Origin: Pelagibacterales bacterium SAG-MED05 | Lineage (GTDB): Bacteria; Pseudomonadota; Alphaproteobacteria; Pelagibacterales; Pelagibacteraceae | Assembly: GCA_014654415.1 (NCBI GenBank) | Contig: JACWDC010000004.1 | Location: 37,375 to 101,374, forward strand | Direction: 5' to 3' | Length of the DNA stretch: 64,000 bases | Shown here: in pieces, positions 38,403 through 46,933 of the stretch | Layout of the letters: the number at the start of each line of letters is the position of its first letter | How positions within the stretch are numbered: the stretch's first letter is position 1 | Translations under genes and position numbers: made by a program | Notes under the pieces: model-generated | Databases searched by the model: none | The model's input: only the letters and a program-made list of their open reading frames with translations | Told to the model about the DNA's origin: nothing

Positions 38403-40835
38403 TTAAGCTCTCAGCAATTTATTTTCAGAATCATAAGGAGATTCTTCTACTATAGAAGCTTCATGCATTTTACCAAGAATATCTATTTTTAACTTTTGAC
38501 CAACTTTAGCTAGTTCTGGTTTAACCATACCTAAAGCAATTGATTTATTTAATCTAAAACCAAAGTCACCACTTGTCGCTCTACCAACAACAGAGCCGTT
38601 GTCATATATAGGATTATTTCCCAAGACATCAGCATCAGTAACTCCATGAATTTCCATTGTAACTAATTTATTTGAAAAGCCTTTCGCTCTCCATTTATCT
38701 AATGCCGCACGTCCTATAAAATCTCCTTTATTTGGGTGAACAAATCTATCCAGACCTGACTCGTAAGGTGAATATTCAATTGATAATTCAGTTCCTACCA
38801 ATTTATAAGATTTTTCTACTCTCAAACTATTCATGGCTCTAATACCATAGGGTTTTAATCCAAATTCTTTTCCAGCTTCCATTAATTGATCAAAAATATG
38901 ATTTTGATATTCAATTGGGTGATGCAGCTCCCAGCCTAATTCACCTACAAAGTTTACTCTCATCGCGCTACATGGCGCTAAACCTATATTAATATTTTGA
39001 GCACTTAACCATTTAAATCTATCATTAGAAAAATCTGATCTAGAAACTTTTTGCATTAGTTGTCTTGCTTTAGGTCCTGAGACAACTAAAACTCCCATAC
39101 TATTAGTTAAATTTTCGTATTGAACAGTTCCATCTTTTGGCATCCATTTATGGATCCAATCATGATCAAGTCTCTGAAAGGCACCTGCTGAAACTAAGTA
39201 AAAACTATTTTCAGCCTCTCTCATAATAGTAAATTCTGAATGAACTCCACCTTTAGTGTTTAAAGCGTGGCAAAGATTAATTCTTCCAATTTTTTTAGGA
39301 AGTTTATTTGCAACAAGTTTATCTAAAAATTCTTCAGCTCCTGGGCCTTTAATTCTACATTTTCCAAATGCTGTCATATCTAATAGTCCAACATTTTCTT
39401 TTACATTTTTACATTCGTTCTCAACATTTTTAAACCAATTAGATCTTCTAAATGACCAGTCATCTTCCTGTTTCTCTCCTTCTTTTGCAAAAAAGTTTGC
39501 TCTTTCCCAACCAAATTTTGCTCCAAAAACAGCTCCTAATTTTTTTAAACGATCATAACAAGGCGCTTGTCTTAAAGGTCGACCTGCTTCTCTTTCTTCA
39601 TCAGGATAATGAATTGTAAATACATTTGCGTATGCTTCTTCATTCTTAGCTTTCAAATAAGATTTAGTTGCGTATGAGCCATATCTTCTTGGTTCAACTC
39701 CAAGCATATCAATTGTTGGCTCGCCATCAATAATCCATTCAGCTAGTTGCCAGCCTGCACCTCCGGCAGCTGTAATTCCAAAACTATGTCCTTCATTAAT
39801 CCAAAAATTTTTTAATCCCCACGCTGGACCAACTATTGGATTTCCATCAGGTGAGTAAGCGATAGCGCCGTTATAAACTTTTTTTACTCCCACCTCTCCA
39901 AATGCAGGTACTCTTTTTATAGCCCCTTCAATGTGTGGAGCTAATCGATCTAAGTCTTCTTGAAATAATTCATACTCACTATCTTTTGAGGGACCATCAA
40001 CATAACAGCATGGTGCCCCTTTTTCATAAGGACCTAGCAGTAATCCTCCGGCTTCTTCCCTCATGTACCAAGAGTTATCACTATCTCTGAGCACTCCCAT
40101 TTCAGGCTTTCCTTCTTTTCTTCTCTTTTGAATCTCTGGATGAGGTTCAGTAACGATATATTGATGTTCAACAGGAATTACAGGAATATCTAAACCAACC
40201 ATACGTCCTGTTTGCCTAGCGAAATTTCCACTACAAGAAACTACATGTTCACATTCAATATCTCCTTTATCAGTGTTAACTACCCAACCATTTTTTGTTT
40301 GTTTAATTGATGTAACTGTTGTGTTTCTATAAATTTCAGCTCCATAGTTTCTTGCTCCTGTGGCTAACGCTTGAGTTAAATCTGCAGGCTGAATGTATCC
40401 ATCTTCAGGATGTTGTATTGCTCCGATTAGGCCCTCTATATTAATTAAAGGCCAAATTTCTTTTACTTGCTCAGGTTTCAAAAATTTTACGTCAACACCT
40501 ATAGTTTTAGCTACCCCAGCGTATTGATGATACTCATCCATTCTGTCTTGAGATTGAGCCAAACGAATATTTGATACAACGCTAAATCCTACATTCTTAC
40601 CAGTTTCTTTTTCTAAAGATTTATAAAGTTGAACTGCATATCTATGAAGTTGCCCAACAGAGTAACTCATATTAAATAAAGGCAATAAACCTGCAGCATG
40701 CCAAGTAGAGCCAGAAGTTAACTCTTTTCTTTCTACCAACACAACGTCAGACCAACCTTTTTTAGCTAAGTGATAAAGTACGCTTACACCAACTACTCCA
40801 CCTCCAACTACAACTACTTTTGATTTTGATTTCAT
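38403..40835 (-). CDS. Dimethylglycine/sarcosine dehydrogenase-like flavoprotein with GcvT domain
   Basis: An 810-residue DMGDH/SARDH family protein: FAD motif KVVVVGGGVVGVSVLYHL, covalent-FAD histidine region TSGSTWHAAGLLP (H46), DAO domain to about residue 400, then a GcvT-like tetrahydrofolate-binding domain (LLDMTAFGKCRIKGPGAEEF, NFVGELGWELHHP, KGDFIGRAALDKW). It oxidatively demethylates dimethylglycine or sarcosine and hands electrons to ETF, encoded just downstream. With soxBDAG in the window, this supports stepwise oxidation of glycine betaine-derived methyl groups. Dimethylglycine is preferred because a sarcosine oxidase is already present; not proven. Confidence 0.9.
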   Translation of the reverse strand: MKSKSKVVVVGGGVVGVSVLYHLAKKGWSDVVLVERKELTSGSTWHAAGLLPLFNMSYSVGQLHRYAVQLYKSLEKETGKNVGFSVVSNIRLAQSQDRMDEYHQYAGVAKTIGVDVKFLKPEQVKEIWPLINIEGLIGAIQHPEDGYIQPADLTQALATGARNYGAEIYRNTTVTSIKQTKNGWVVNTDKGDIECEHVVSCSGNFARQTGRMVGLDIPVIPVEHQYIVTEPHPEIQKRRKEGKPEMGVLRDSDNSWYMREEAGGLLLGPYEKGAPCCYVDGPSKDSEYELFQEDLDRLAPHIEGAIKRVPAFGEVGVKKVYNGAIAYSPDGNPIVGPAWGLKNFWINEGHSFGITAAGGAGWQLAEWIIDGEPTIDMLGVEPRRYGSYATKSYLKAKNEEAYANVFTIHYPDEEREAGRPLRQAPCYDRLKKLGAVFGAKFGWERANFFAKEGEKQEDDWSFRRSNWFKNVENECKNVKENVGLLDMTAFGKCRIKGPGAEEFLDKLVANKLPKKIGRINLCHALNTKGGVHSEFTIMREAENSFYLVSAGAFQRLDHDWIHKWMPKDGTVQYENLTNSMGVLVVSGPKARQLMQKVSRSDFSNDRFKWLSAQNINIGLAPCSAMRVNFVGELGWELHHPIEYQNHIFDQLMEAGKEFGLKPYGIRAMNSLRVEKSYKLVGTELSIEYSPYESGLDRFVHPNKGDFIGRAALDKWRAKGFSNKLVTMEIHGVTDADVLGNNPIYDNGSVVGRATSGDFGFRLNKSIALGMVKPELAKVGQKLKIDILGKMHEASIVEESPYDSENKLLRA

Positions 40836-40912
40836 AGATAATTATTATATTTAATAGAAGACGATGATACGTCAAGATAATCTAACTTGTAAATAGTGGA
40901 AAAGCTGTGTTT

Positions 40913-41305
40913 TTATTCGAATGTTTTCAATTCTAGAACATTTCCATTTGGATCTTCAATAAAAAATGTATTTTGCTGAAATTTTGTACCTTTGAACCTT
41001 GTATAAGGTTTATCAATATATTTTATATTTTTATTTTTTAAGTTGGACTTAATCTGATTAAAAACTCCTTTTTCTAGGTGCACTCCAAAATGAGGAACTG
41101 GAACATTTCCCATATCTACCTCGTGTCGTTCTCTTGGTAGTTTCATTTTAGTTTGATGTAAGGTTAATTCATTTCCCCAAAAATCGATATCTACCCATTT
41201 TCCTTCCTCTCTATTTCCAGTCTTACATTCAAGAATTTCAGTATAAAACTTTTCTGTTTTTTCCAAATTTCCTGCAGGAAGTGCTAAATGAAATGAGTTA
41301 CTCAT
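40913..41305 (-). CDS. VOC (glyoxalase/bleomycin-resistance) superfamily protein
   Basis: A 130-residue protein from the ATG at 41305 (a TTG at 41326 is less likely). Two beta-alpha-beta-beta-beta units are recognisable: FHLALPAGNLEKTEKFYTEIL at the start and VPHFGVHLEKGVFNQI in the middle, ending FIEDPNGNVLELKTFE with the usual metal Glu. Such proteins bind a metal and modify or bind small molecules; no specific function can be given. It is single and divergent from the metallothionein-like gene. Confidence 0.85.
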   Translation of the reverse strand: MSNSFHLALPAGNLEKTEKFYTEILECKTGNREEGKWVDIDFWGNELTLHQTKMKLPRERHEVDMGNVPVPHFGVHLEKGVFNQIKSNLKNKNIKYIDKPYTRFKGTKFQQNTFFIEDPNGNVLELKTFE

Positions 41306-41362
41306 AATTGTATTGAAATAAATCAATTTTAAAATGTTTCAAGTGGTCAATTTAGCCAAAGT

Positions 41363-41381
41363 GCGAATAATTATCATTAAT
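41363..41381. promoter_or_regulatory. Candidate Fur-box-like operator
   Basis: On the minus strand ATTAATGATAATTATTCGC matches the classic 19-bp Fur box at 14 positions, including a perfect central GATAAT and a following ATT. It lies between the divergent VOC gene and the metallothionein-like gene, 63 bp before the latter's ATG. AT-rich background raises the chance of coincidence. Confidence 0.35.
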
Positions 41382-41409
41382 GCAAGTTATTTAAAGGACA
41401 AATAAATCA

Positions 41410-41437
41410 TTGAAAATTTAAAGCATCTAACTATATA
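41410..41437 (+). promoter_or_regulatory. Predicted promoter giving a leaderless metallothionein-like mRNA
   Basis: TTGAAA (41410-41415), a 16-bp spacer and TATATA (41432-41437) point to a start at about 41444, which is the A of the ATG. No ribosome binding site precedes that ATG, so leaderless translation is consistent. Confidence 0.45.
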
Positions 41438-41443
41438 TATAAT

Positions 41444-41563
41444 ATGGGATGCAATAATCCAAAATGTAAATGTACTAGCTGCGTAAGTGATAAGTGTCCT
41501 TGCGACGGTTCGAAAGACTGCCTATGTACGCCTGAAGACATAACTTGTTGCTGTAACAAGTAA
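41444..41563 (+). CDS. Metallothionein-like cysteine-rich peptide, 39 residues
   Basis: A short frame from ATG to TAA encodes 39 residues with 11 cysteines at positions 3, 8, 10, 13, 18, 20, 26, 28, 35, 36 and 37. The patterns are CxC (8-10, 18-20, 26-28), CxxC (10-13) and a CCC near the end, and there are no aromatic residues. This is the composition of a metal-thiolate cluster protein (metallothionein), though I recognise no exact family. cysE begins 26 bp downstream, so cysteine supply and the peptide may be co-expressed. A chance frame with this cysteine density in AT-rich DNA is very unlikely. It would bind Zn, Cu or Cd in the cytoplasm; the metal is not known. Confidence 0.75.
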   Translation: MGCNNPKCKCTSCVSDKCPCDGSKDCLCTPEDITCCCNK

Positions 41564-41589
41564 TCAGTCATTTTAAATCGAATTTAATT

Positions 41590-42165
41590 ATGAACGAATA
41601 TTTAAACTCTATTATTAAAAGAGATCCAGCAGCAAAATCTAAAATCAGCCTGATACTAACTTATCCAGGTGTTAAGGCCGTTTTTTTTCACAAAGTAGCA
41701 AATTTCTTTCACTTAGCCGGATTTCATTTGTTGGCTAGAGTGATATCTCAAATAACAAGATTTTTTACTGGTATTGAAATTCATCCCGGAGCAAAGATTG
41801 GAAAGAATCTTTTTATTGATCATGGAATGGGCGTTGTAATAGGAGAAACATCAGAGATAGGAAATAATGTAACCATATATCATGCTGTTACACTTGGAGG
41901 GATTTCACCAAGTATCGATAGTGAAAGACAGAGACATGAAAAAAGACATCCAACTATAGGAAATGATGTTGTGATAGGATCTGGAGCTCAAATCATAGGA
42001 CCTGTTAAAGTAGGTAATGGTTCTCTTATTGCTGCTAATGCGGTTGTTGTAAAAGACGTTCCAGATAATGTTACGATGGTGGGAGTTCCAGCTAAAATTA
42101 TTAAATCAAGCAATCAAGGAGAGTTTAGACCCTATGGTGTTGATGAAAAAGTAAAAGATGAGTAA
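41590..42165 (+). CDS. cysE: Serine O-acetyltransferase
   Basis: Acetylates serine to O-acetylserine for cysteine synthesis. A 191-residue short-form CysE (EpsC-like): helical N-terminus, then a left-handed beta-helix with [43 protein letters not shown] containing the catalytic Asp-His pair, and [33 protein letters not shown]. It is preceded by the metallothionein-like peptide and overlaps msrB by 8 bp. Confidence 0.94.
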   Translation: MNEYLNSIIKRDPAAKSKISLILTYPGVKAVFFHKVANFFHLAGFHLLARVISQITRFFTGIEIHPGAKIGKNLFIDHGMGVVIGETSEIGNNVTIYHAVTLGGISPSIDSERQRHEKRHPTIGNDVVIGSGAQIIGPVKVGNGSLIAANAVVVKDVPDNVTMVGVPAKIIKSSNQGEFRPYGVDEKVKDE

Positions 42166-42535
42166 TAAAGATTGGGATCCAAACTTAACTCCTGAACAAA
42201 ATTATGTTTTAAAACAAGAAGGAACAGAGTCTCCAGGCTCAAGTCCTTTAAATGATGAAATAAGAGAAGGTTCTTACCACTGCGTTGGTTGTGGAACTAA
42301 ACTTTTTGACTCTAGTTCAAAATATGAAAGCGGCTCAGGTTGGCCATCTTTTTTTAAATCTATACCAGATGTATTTGAAGAAAAAACTGATATGCATATT
42401 GGTTATCAAAGAACTGAATATCATTGTAGAAAATGTGGAGGACACCACGGGCATATTTTTGATGATGGGCCTAAACCTACAGGAAAACGTTATTGCAACA
42501 ATGGCGTGTGCTTAATTTTTAAACCCAACAGTTGA
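42158..42535 (+). CDS. msrB: Methionine-R-sulfoxide reductase (cytoplasmic)
   Basis: Repairs methionine-R-sulfoxide. A 125-residue MsrB with zinc cysteines in CVGCG and [34 protein letters not shown] and catalytic Cys in [11 protein letters not shown]. No signal peptide. It overlaps cysE. A second MsrB with an export signal lies at 45209-45664. Confidence 0.95.
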   Translation: MSNKDWDPNLTPEQNYVLKQEGTESPGSSPLNDEIREGSYHCVGCGTKLFDSSSKYESGSGWPSFFKSIPDVFEEKTDMHIGYQRTEYHCRKCGGHHGHIFDDGPKPTGKRYCNNGVCLIFKPNS

Positions 42536-42654
42536 AAAGTTATTCACTCACTCAATAAGTGTTTTGAATACAACTAGCTAAAAGATTAGAATTTATTTTG
42601 CATGTCAACTAGACCAAGGCAGCATAAATTTGTTAAACTTTCTTTTCACCCACC

Positions 42655-43215
42655 ATGACAAGAATAATTGTTCCCCTCTCATTTTTTATAATCTTTCTTT
42701 TTTTATTTTCTAACGTTCATGCTGCACAGGCAAATTGGAAACCAGCAAAAAATGGAGATAAAATTATCTTAATTAGACACTCAAAAGCCCCTGGATTTGG
42801 AGACCCACCAGGCTTTCAAATCAAAGACTGTAAGACGCAAAGAAACCTTAGCAAGGAGGGAGTAGATCAATCAAAAAAAATAGGAAGATTGTTTAAAAAA
42901 AATAAAATTAAAATTGATCAAGTATTAAGCAGTCAGTGGTGTAGATGTAAAGATACTGCTAAGTATGCATTTAAAAATTATAAAGAGTTTTCAGCTTTAA
43001 ATTCTACTTTTCAGTCACCTTATGACAAAAATGCTAAGAAACAAATTAAAGAATTGAAAGAGTATATTCAAAAATGGAATGGGAATGGCAGTAATTTAGT
43101 ATTAGTAACTCATTACGTAATAATAACAGCAATAACAGATGTAATACCTAGATCTGGCGAAATTGTTATCATAGATAAAAATTTTAATACACTTTCAACT
43201 ATTTTAACTAATTAG
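42655..43215 (+). CDS. Exported histidine phosphatase family protein
   Basis: A 186-residue protein with a signal peptide (about 1-23, IIFLFLFSNVHA). It carries the histidine phosphatase motif LIRHSKAPGFGDPPG (RHG variant RHS), LSSQWCRCKDTAKYAF (second Arg) and VTHYVIITAI (second catalytic His). It probably acts on a phosphorylated small molecule in the periplasm; the substrate is unknown. The 119-bp gap before it shows nothing clear. Confidence 0.82.
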   Translation: MTRIIVPLSFFIIFLFLFSNVHAAQANWKPAKNGDKIILIRHSKAPGFGDPPGFQIKDCKTQRNLSKEGVDQSKKIGRLFKKNKIKIDQVLSSQWCRCKDTAKYAFKNYKEFSALNSTFQSPYDKNAKKQIKELKEYIQKWNGNGSNLVLVTHYVIITAITDVIPRSGEIVIIDKNFNTLSTILTN

Positions 43216-43556
43216 AAAAAAATATAATAGACAAAAATTGCAATGATCAAATACTCTATAGCTGTTTTTAAAATTATTAAGTTTCTTTTATCATTAAATT
43301 TTGAATTGATATAAAGACTCAATCTTACAAAGGCTAAATGAACTAAGATAATACTTACTACAATTCCTAGCAATGCTTGATAAAAAGAGAAGTTTTTTAA
43401 ACCATACCAACAGGCTGCAATAAATGTTAACCATGAAATATTTGATACAAATAGAGTAATTAAAATTCCAGAGCCCTTTTTAAAAATACTTTGAGACTTA
43501 ATAAATGTGTAAGACCACAAAAGGGTAAATAAAAAACCTAAGTATTTAATCATCAT
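43212..43556 (-). CDS. Hypothetical four-helix membrane protein
   Basis: A 114-residue protein with four predicted membrane helices (about 3-20, 32-50, 57-78, 93-112) and few charged loops (SKFNDKRN). No motif was recognised. It overlaps the convergent phosphatase gene by 4 bp and is divergent from the ccdA-like gene. Confidence 0.65.
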   Translation of the reverse strand: MMIKYLGFLFTLLWSYTFIKSQSIFKKGSGILITLFVSNISWLTFIAACWYGLKNFSFYQALLGIVVSIILVHLAFVRLSLYINSKFNDKRNLIILKTAIEYLIIAIFVYYIFF

Positions 43557-43606
43557 GTGTTAATATTGTAATTGCGAGAGATAGCAAAGGCAAATATAAA
43601 GAGATT

Positions 43607-44320
43607 ATGATTATTAAGCTAACATTTGCTTTTGGCGCTGGATTTATAAGTTTCCTAACCCCTTGTGTATTACCAATAATACCTGGCTATATATCTTATA
43701 TAACTGGAAAAAATTTAAATGAAATTGAACAAAATAAGAAAGCTGTATTAATTAAAACTATTCTTTTTTCTTTAGGTTTCTCTCTAGTTTTTATAGCTTT
43801 AGGTGTTAGCGCTTCCGCAGTTGGAAATATTTTATTATTTTTTTCCAATGAATTAAGGATTGCAGCTGGAATAATAATAATATTATTTTCTTTACAAATG
43901 TTAGGGTTATTTAATTTTCAATTTTTAAATCAAGAAAAAAGAATTGAAACTAAAGATTATAAGGACAATTATATATTTCCTTTTGTTGTAGGAGCAGCTT
44001 TTGCATTTGGTTGGACACCTTGTATTGGACCAATTTTAGGTTCTATTTTAGCTCTATCGGCTACTGAAGCTTCGATAAGTAAAGGTATTCTTTTATTGTC
44101 ATCTTATTCATTAGGATTAGCAATTCCTTTTATTTTGTCTGGTTATTTTATGAGTAGATTTTTAACTTCAAAGAAAAAATTTAGTAAATATTATAATAGA
44201 GTTACTAAAACTGGCGGCACCATTTTATTAGTTACGGGTATTTTGATCTTAACTAATCAAATTCAAGTGATTAGTTATTATATTTTGACAACGTTTCCAT
44301 TCCTAACTACTCTTGGTTAA
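43607..44320 (+). CDS. ccdA: CcdA-type thiol-disulfide electron carrier
   Basis: A DsbD-beta/CcdA membrane protein that moves reducing equivalents from cytoplasmic thioredoxin to the periplasm for cytochrome c maturation or thiol repair. Seen: SFLTPCVLPIIPGYISYITG (first redox Cys with conserved prolines) and FGWTPCIGPILGSILALSA (second Cys), with six helices in 237 residues. It may supply electrons to the exported MsrB encoded nearby. Overlaps the sugar kinase gene by one base. Confidence 0.9.
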   Translation: MIIKLTFAFGAGFISFLTPCVLPIIPGYISYITGKNLNEIEQNKKAVLIKTILFSLGFSLVFIALGVSASAVGNILLFFSNELRIAAGIIIILFSLQMLGLFNFQFLNQEKRIETKDYKDNYIFPFVVGAAFAFGWTPCIGPILGSILALSATEASISKGILLLSSYSLGLAIPFILSGYFMSRFLTSKKKFSKYYNRVTKTGGTILLVTGILILTNQIQVISYYILTTFPFLTTLG

Positions 44321-45225
44321 TGAGCGATATAACTGTTCTTGGAATATTTGTTGCAGATATAAGTTTTTCAGGAAATAAAATTCCGAACACTGGAGAAACA
44401 ATACTTGGTGATAGTTATAATATTGGACCAGGTGGAAAAGGATGCAATCAAGCCATAGCAATTTCAAGGCTGGGTGGAAAAGTTACTTTTATCTCTAAGT
44501 TAGGAGATGATGAATATGGTAGGCTTGCGATAGATAAACTTAAAAAAGACAATATTGATACTTCAAATATAATTATTTCTAAAAAACATAAAACTGGTAT
44601 TGCAGGTATTCATGTTGATAGAAATACTGGAAAAAACGCAATTACCGTTGTTAGAGGCGCTCCATCAAGTTTAACTATAAAAGAAATTGATGCAAACGCA
44701 ATTAAGCAGTCAAAAATATTTTTAACACAATTAGAAATTCCAATAGAAGTCACTTTGCACAGCTTAAAAACTGCTAAAGAAAATGGCTTAATTAATATAT
44801 TAAATCCAGCTCCAGCTTGTAAACTGAGTAATGATTTTTTTAAAATGATTGATTACTTTACTCCTAACGAAACTGAAGCAGAGTTTTATACTGGAGTTAA
44901 AATCAATGATGAAAAAGATGCAAAAATTAGTGCGAAAAAACTTATAAGCATGGGAATTAAAAAAGTGATAATTACTTTAGGTGAAAAAGGATTATTTTAT
45001 TCAGACGGCAAAGAAGAAATTTACTTGAAAGCAAGTCTAGACAAAGCAGTTGATACCACGGGCGCTGGAGATGCGTTTAACGGAGGATTTTCATTTGCAT
45101 TACTAAAAGGAAAAAAAATAAAAGAATGTTTAGAAATAGCTAACAAAGTTGCTGGACTTTCGACTACAAAATTAGGAGCAGGTGACTCCATGCCAACTTT
45201 TAAAGATATTAGTTTGAAGGTTTAA
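44320..45225 (+). CDS. rbsK: Ribokinase-family sugar kinase
   Basis: A 301-residue PfkB kinase with GPGGKGCNQAIAISRLGGKV at the N-terminus, substrate/lid residues in FTPNETEAE, ITLGEKGLFY, and the anion hole with catalytic Asp in DTTGAGDAFNGGFSFALL. The closest pattern is ribokinase (ribose to ribose 5-phosphate), but a nucleoside kinase role is possible. ATG overlaps the ccdA stop. The 3' end overlaps the convergent msrB by 17 bp. Confidence 0.87.
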   Translation: MSDITVLGIFVADISFSGNKIPNTGETILGDSYNIGPGGKGCNQAIAISRLGGKVTFISKLGDDEYGRLAIDKLKKDNIDTSNIIISKKHKTGIAGIHVDRNTGKNAITVVRGAPSSLTIKEIDANAIKQSKIFLTQLEIPIEVTLHSLKTAKENGLINILNPAPACKLSNDFFKMIDYFTPNETEAEFYTGVKINDEKDAKISAKKLISMGIKKVIITLGEKGLFYSDGKEEIYLKASLDKAVDTTGAGDAFNGGFSFALLKGKKIKECLEIANKVAGLSTTKLGAGDSMPTFKDISLKV

Positions 45226-45664
45226 AAATTAAGCAAAGACCATTGTTGCAAAATCTTTTTCCATTTGCACTTGGTCCATCATTAAATACATGGCCGTGAT
45301 GCACTCCACATTTTGCACAATGGTATTCCGTTCTTACCATTCCAAATTTATGATCCACTTTTGTTTTAAAAGCTCCAGGCAATGCTTCCGAAAAAGAAGG
45401 CCATCCTGTTCCACTATCAAATTTAGATGTAGAAGCAAAAAGTTTAGCTCCGCAGTTAGCACAATGATAAAAGCCTTTTCTATTCTCTTTATTTAATTCA
45501 CTGGAAAAAGGTCTTTCAGTCCCCTCATTGAGCATAATATTTTTTTGTTCATCAGTTAAGTTTTCATTAAAAAGTTTTTTTGTTGCAGCAAAAATAAAGT
45601 TAAATGGAAATAATAAAGAAGAAACAAAAGATAAGCCTAAAACTTTTAAGAAACTTCTTCTCAT
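45209..45664 (-). CDS. msrB: Exported methionine-R-sulfoxide reductase
   Basis: A second MsrB, 151 residues, with an N-terminal signal MRRSFLKVLGLSFVSSLLF; the twin arginine near the start suggests Tat export. The catalytic core matches the family: CANCG and CAKCG zinc sites, SGTGWPSFSEALPG, HHGHVFNDGPSANGKRFC and catalytic Cys in RFCNNGLCLIF. It would repair oxidised periplasmic proteins. It starts where the glutaredoxin stop lies, indicating one operon with grx. Confidence 0.93.
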   Translation of the reverse strand: MRRSFLKVLGLSFVSSLLFPFNFIFAATKKLFNENLTDEQKNIMLNEGTERPFSSELNKENRKGFYHCANCGAKLFASTSKFDSGTGWPSFSEALPGAFKTKVDHKFGMVRTEYHCAKCGVHHGHVFNDGPSANGKRFCNNGLCLIFKPSN

Positions 45665-45921
45665 TATGATTTTAAAAGTTTATCTAATTCGCCAGTTCGA
45701 TTAGCTTCTTGCAATTTGTCATTTCCTCCAATGTAATGATCACCAATAAATATTTGAGGGATAGATCTTGCACCGTTTGTTCTTTGTAGCATTTCTTTTG
45801 CTTTAGCCGAGTCCTTCCATATATCAAATTCTTCTATCTCAATATTTTTAGTTTTTAATAAAGATTTTGCCGCTTCACAAAATGAGCAAGGATCTCCAGT
45901 GTACATTGTGACTTTTTTCAT
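45664..45921 (-). CDS. grxC: Glutaredoxin (GrxC-like)
   Basis: An 85-residue glutaredoxin with the atypical active site CSFC (MYTGDPCSFCEAAKSLL; the usual form is CPYC), the cis-proline segment RSIPQIFIGDHYIGG and a GSH-binding tail. It reduces disulfides with glutathione. The start overlaps the DUF2805 gene by 4 bp. Confidence 0.92.
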   Translation of the reverse strand: MKKVTMYTGDPCSFCEAAKSLLKTKNIEIEEFDIWKDSAKAKEMLQRTNGARSIPQIFIGDHYIGGNDKLQEANRTGELDKLLKS

Positions 45922-46220
45922 AGTTTATGTATATCAGTAATCTTAATTTTTTCCCTGAGTTGTTTTCGCCCAAGTTTAAATTTTTTTCTATGTTTAATGC
46001 TAGTATTGTGAACTCTTTTTCTCCAAAGTTTAAAAGATGAAGTTTTTAAATTCTTCCTCATTATCTTAATAACGTCAGACTCATTATTTCCAGTTCTCTC
46101 TTTGATTTCTTCAAAAGTTATTCTATCAGCCCACGCTGCCCAAATTATCCAATCTTTGTTATATTTTTTTGGTTCAGGATTTTTAATTCTAGTTTCTGGA
46201 ATAAGACTTCTTTTTTTCAT
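45918..46220 (-). CDS. DUF2805 (TIGR03643) family protein
   Basis: A 100-residue basic protein with WIIWAAWADRITFEEIKERTG and SDVIKIMRKNLKTSSFKLWRKRV, the TIGR03643/DUF2805 pattern. The first part looks like a helix-turn-helix (ITFEEIKERTGNNESDVIKI), so nucleic-acid binding is possible. Function not established. First gene of the run DUF2805-grx-msrB. Confidence 0.82.
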   Translation of the reverse strand: MKKRSLIPETRIKNPEPKKYNKDWIIWAAWADRITFEEIKERTGNNESDVIKIMRKNLKTSSFKLWRKRVHNTSIKHRKKFKLGRKQLREKIKITDIHKL

Positions 46221-46243
46221 AAAAATATATATATAGTTTATTA

Positions 46244-46852
46244 ATGTTTCCTGAAAATTACTTTATTTATATTCAACTTATAATATTTTATTTTATCACA
46301 CCTGGGCCTCCTAGAGTTGTGATAGTTTCAAATACTATTAATTATGGTCTAAGAAAATCTGTTTGGACAGCTTTTGGTGATATTTCAGCCAATTTTGTTC
46401 AAGCTTCTTTAGTCACTTTTGTCATTGGCAGCTTGTTAATAGATAATCCTGGTGTTTACTTATATTTAAAGTGGGCTGGCATTTTGTATTTATTGTTCCT
46501 TGCTTATGAAACACTTGCTTTAAAAATTAAAAAAGCAGATATAAAAAATAAAGTTTTCAAAAGTAATTTATTAATGTTTAGAGATGGATTTTTGGTAGCA
46601 GGTCTAAGCCCTAAAGCATTAGTTTTTTTTGGTACTATTTTTCTTACTTTTATTAATTTTGAGAAAAATGTAATTTCTCAATTTTTAATTTTAATATCTA
46701 CCTGGATGATTTTAGATTTTTTTAGCCTAATGATATACGGACTTGCTGCGAGAAAAGTTGCTCTTTGGTTAAAGGGAAATCCAAGAACTTTAAATACAAT
46801 CTCAGCGTGTGTACTTATAATCATAGCCCTTTATGTGGGAATAAAAACATAA
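46244..46852 (+). CDS. LysE-family (RhtB-like) translocator
   Basis: A 202-residue six-helix protein. FYFITPGPPRVVIVSNTINYGLRKSVWTAFGDI is the LysE/RhtB opening (normally PGP followed by N), and FLVAGLSPKALVFFGTIFLTFI is the conserved mid-segment. Exporter of an amino acid or similar compound; substrate unknown. An AT-rich hairpin follows at about 46860-46882. Confidence 0.85.
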   Translation: MFPENYFIYIQLIIFYFITPGPPRVVIVSNTINYGLRKSVWTAFGDISANFVQASLVTFVIGSLLIDNPGVYLYLKWAGILYLLFLAYETLALKIKKADIKNKVFKSNLLMFRDGFLVAGLSPKALVFFGTIFLTFINFEKNVISQFLILISTWMILDFFSLMIYGLAARKVALWLKGNPRTLNTISACVLIIIALYVGIKT

Positions 46853-46933
46853 ATTTTATTTTTTAACCTGTTGTTAAAAAAGGCAAAAGTTGCTTTAATA
46901 AATTTAAATTAATTAATTAACAAAGGGGAACTA

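Noticed and set aside
41507-41520. GGTTCGAAAG resembling a tRNA T-loop
   Set aside because: No acceptor stem, D-arm or anticodon arm can be formed around it; the bases are codons of the cysteine-rich peptide.
46857-46885. AT-rich inverted repeat after the LysE-type gene as a terminator
   Set aside because: The stem is almost all A-T and is not followed by a clear T-run on the plus strand; too weak to list.
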